A stretch of DNA of 64,000 bases from Roseovarius sp. EL26 (GTDB taxonomy: Bacteria > Pseudomonadota > Alphaproteobacteria > Rhodobacterales > Rhodobacteraceae). How positions within the stretch are numbered: position 1 is the stretch's first letter; every line of letters starts with the position of its first letter. The notes beneath the pieces are model-generated. The model did no database searches, was not told the origin of the DNA, and saw nothing but the letters and a program-made list of their open reading frames with translations. The stretch is taken from positions 124,001 to 188,000 of the forward strand of contig NZ_OUMZ01000006.1 of NCBI RefSeq assembly GCF_900327775.1, given 5' to 3'. Shown here one piece after another: positions 63,261 to 64,000 of the stretch. A program made the position numbers and the translations under genes.

Positions 63261-63397
63261 GTTTTTCTCCGCTGACGAGTGTTACCACGCCCTATGAGTG
63301 GGGATCGCGTGTCTTCGCAGAGTGCGCGAGGATTAAGAAAAAGAAAAACGATATATTTGGCGCTTAATACCTAAAAATATTTATGCTAAAGTATGGC

Positions 63398-64000
63398 ATG
63401 TCTGACATTCTGCCTAATCTGGTCTGGCTGCGTAGTTTCGAGGCAGCTGCGCGGCATTTGAACTTCACCGAAGCTGCGTCAGAGCTGGGCCTGACGCAAG
63501 CGGCGGTCAGTCTGCATATTCGCTCGCTCGAGGGGTATTTACATACTAACTTGTTCAACCGTGCGCCCCGCAACCTAAGCCTGACGGAAATGGGTAGGGC
63601 CTATTACCCGGCGGTGCAGCGTGCAATTGATGATTTGTCATTGTCGACCGCAGGTCTGTTTGGGCCAAAACTATCCAAAGTGGTTAACCTACGCGCACCG
63701 GTTTCAACCGCTATTTTGTGGCTGGCCCCTAATCTGGCTGATTTCAACGAGCGCAACCCCGAGATAGAGATCCGTATGATTTCATCGATATGGGCAGACC
63801 GGTTGTCTGAGGCAGATGTCGATATCGACTTGCAACTGGGTTATGCCGAACGCTTCCCGCGCCCAGTTGAGGTGTTATGCACCGAAGACATCACTCCAGT
63901 GTGCCACCCTATGCATGCCGAAAAGATAAGATCACCACAGGATATGTTACAGATGACACTGGTGCATATTTTAGGGTTTGAGGATCACTGGACGCGTTAT
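63398..64000 (+). CDS. LysR-type transcriptional regulator, 5' part (cut by the window end)
   Basis: The first 201 codons are present, from ATG 63398: MSDILPNLVWLRSFEAAARH, with the winged helix-turn-helix (FTEAASELGLTQAAVSLHIR near residues 22-41) and the start of the co-inducer domain (LSKVVNLRAPVST near residue 92). The N-terminal layout resembles GcvA-like regulators. It is divergent from the dehydrogenase pair. The intergenic DNA has A+T-rich elements, with ATAC (63367-63370) and GTAT (63391-63394) flanking an AAATATTT core, but no clear T-N11-A operator. The gene continues past the window. Confidence 0.93.
   Translation, partial: MSDILPNLVWLRSFEAAARHLNFTEAASELGLTQAAVSLHIRSLEGYLHTNLFNRAPRNLSLTEMGRAYYPAVQRAIDDLSLSTAGLFGPKLSKVVNLRAPVSTAILWLAPNLADFNERNPEIEIRMISSIWADRLSEADVDIDLQLGYAERFPRPVEVLCTEDITPVCHPMHAEKIRSPQDMLQMTLVHILGFEDHWTRY

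Overview
The window looks like the replication-origin flank of an alphaproteobacterial chromosome, most likely a marine member of the Rhodobacterales (Roseobacter group). The main support is gene order: coaE-aroE-maf, then hemJ-rho-mnmE-mnmG-rsmG-parA-parB, and later argH-small lipoprotein-lysA-DUF4175 protein, together with protein sequences of roseobacter type. Base composition is mixed: mnmE to parA is comparatively A+T-rich, while the block at 28.2-42.6 kb is visibly richer in G+C and in Pro/Gly codons.

Region 1 (1-13.5 kb) is origin and core housekeeping. A 5' fragment of coaE, aroE and maf run leftward in an overlapping operon. The A+T-rich 1577-1897 gap carries DnaA-box-like sequences and is the best oriC candidate. 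Rightward follow hemJ, rho, mnmE, mnmG, rsmG, parA and parB. Two identical, perfectly palindromic 16-bp parS sites lie at the mnmG start codon and inside the first codons of rsmG, just upstream of the ParA/ParB genes that would act on them. hemW, rdgB and rph face back; hrcA and grpE follow.

Region 2 (13.5-28.1 kb) holds an extensin-like lipoprotein, an arogenate/prephenate dehydrogenase and hisC, rpsD with a good promoter and terminator, a stand-alone corrinoid-activator-like ferredoxin/ASKHA protein, NADP-malic enzyme, mutS, a CocE/NonD-type hydrolase and an autotransporter-barrel protein.

Region 3 (28.2-42.6 kb) is the most unusual part: three giant, closely coupled leftward genes (2447, 1316 and 1028 residues). 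They lack signal peptides. One has an OmpA-C-like motif, an Ig-like domain and a long beta-rich core; the second has fibronectin-III-like segments; the third has a degenerate phospholipase-D-like domain. I cannot assign them to a known system.

Region 4 (42.6-47.3 kb) is a rightward operon headed by a 33-bp near-perfect palindrome of Zur type. It encodes a His/Asp-rich periplasmic DUF2796 protein, an ABC ATPase, an FtsX-like permease, a secreted unknown protein and a DUF3299 protein. The set resembles the Zur-regulated zrgABCDE zinc-uptake locus of Vibrio.

Region 5 (47.3-64 kb) contains a decayed IS6-type transposase fragment hidden in the gap before an agmatinase-family gene, an endonuclease/exonuclease/phosphatase protein, ttcA, an SLC13-type transporter, a TlpA-like thioredoxin divergent from argH, a 58-residue lipoprotein, lysA, a DUF4175 protein, an RTX-type calcium-binding protein, a sterol-desaturase-family membrane enzyme, two tandem paralogous 3-hydroxyisobutyrate-dehydrogenase-like genes, and the 5' part of a divergent LysR regulator cut by the window end.
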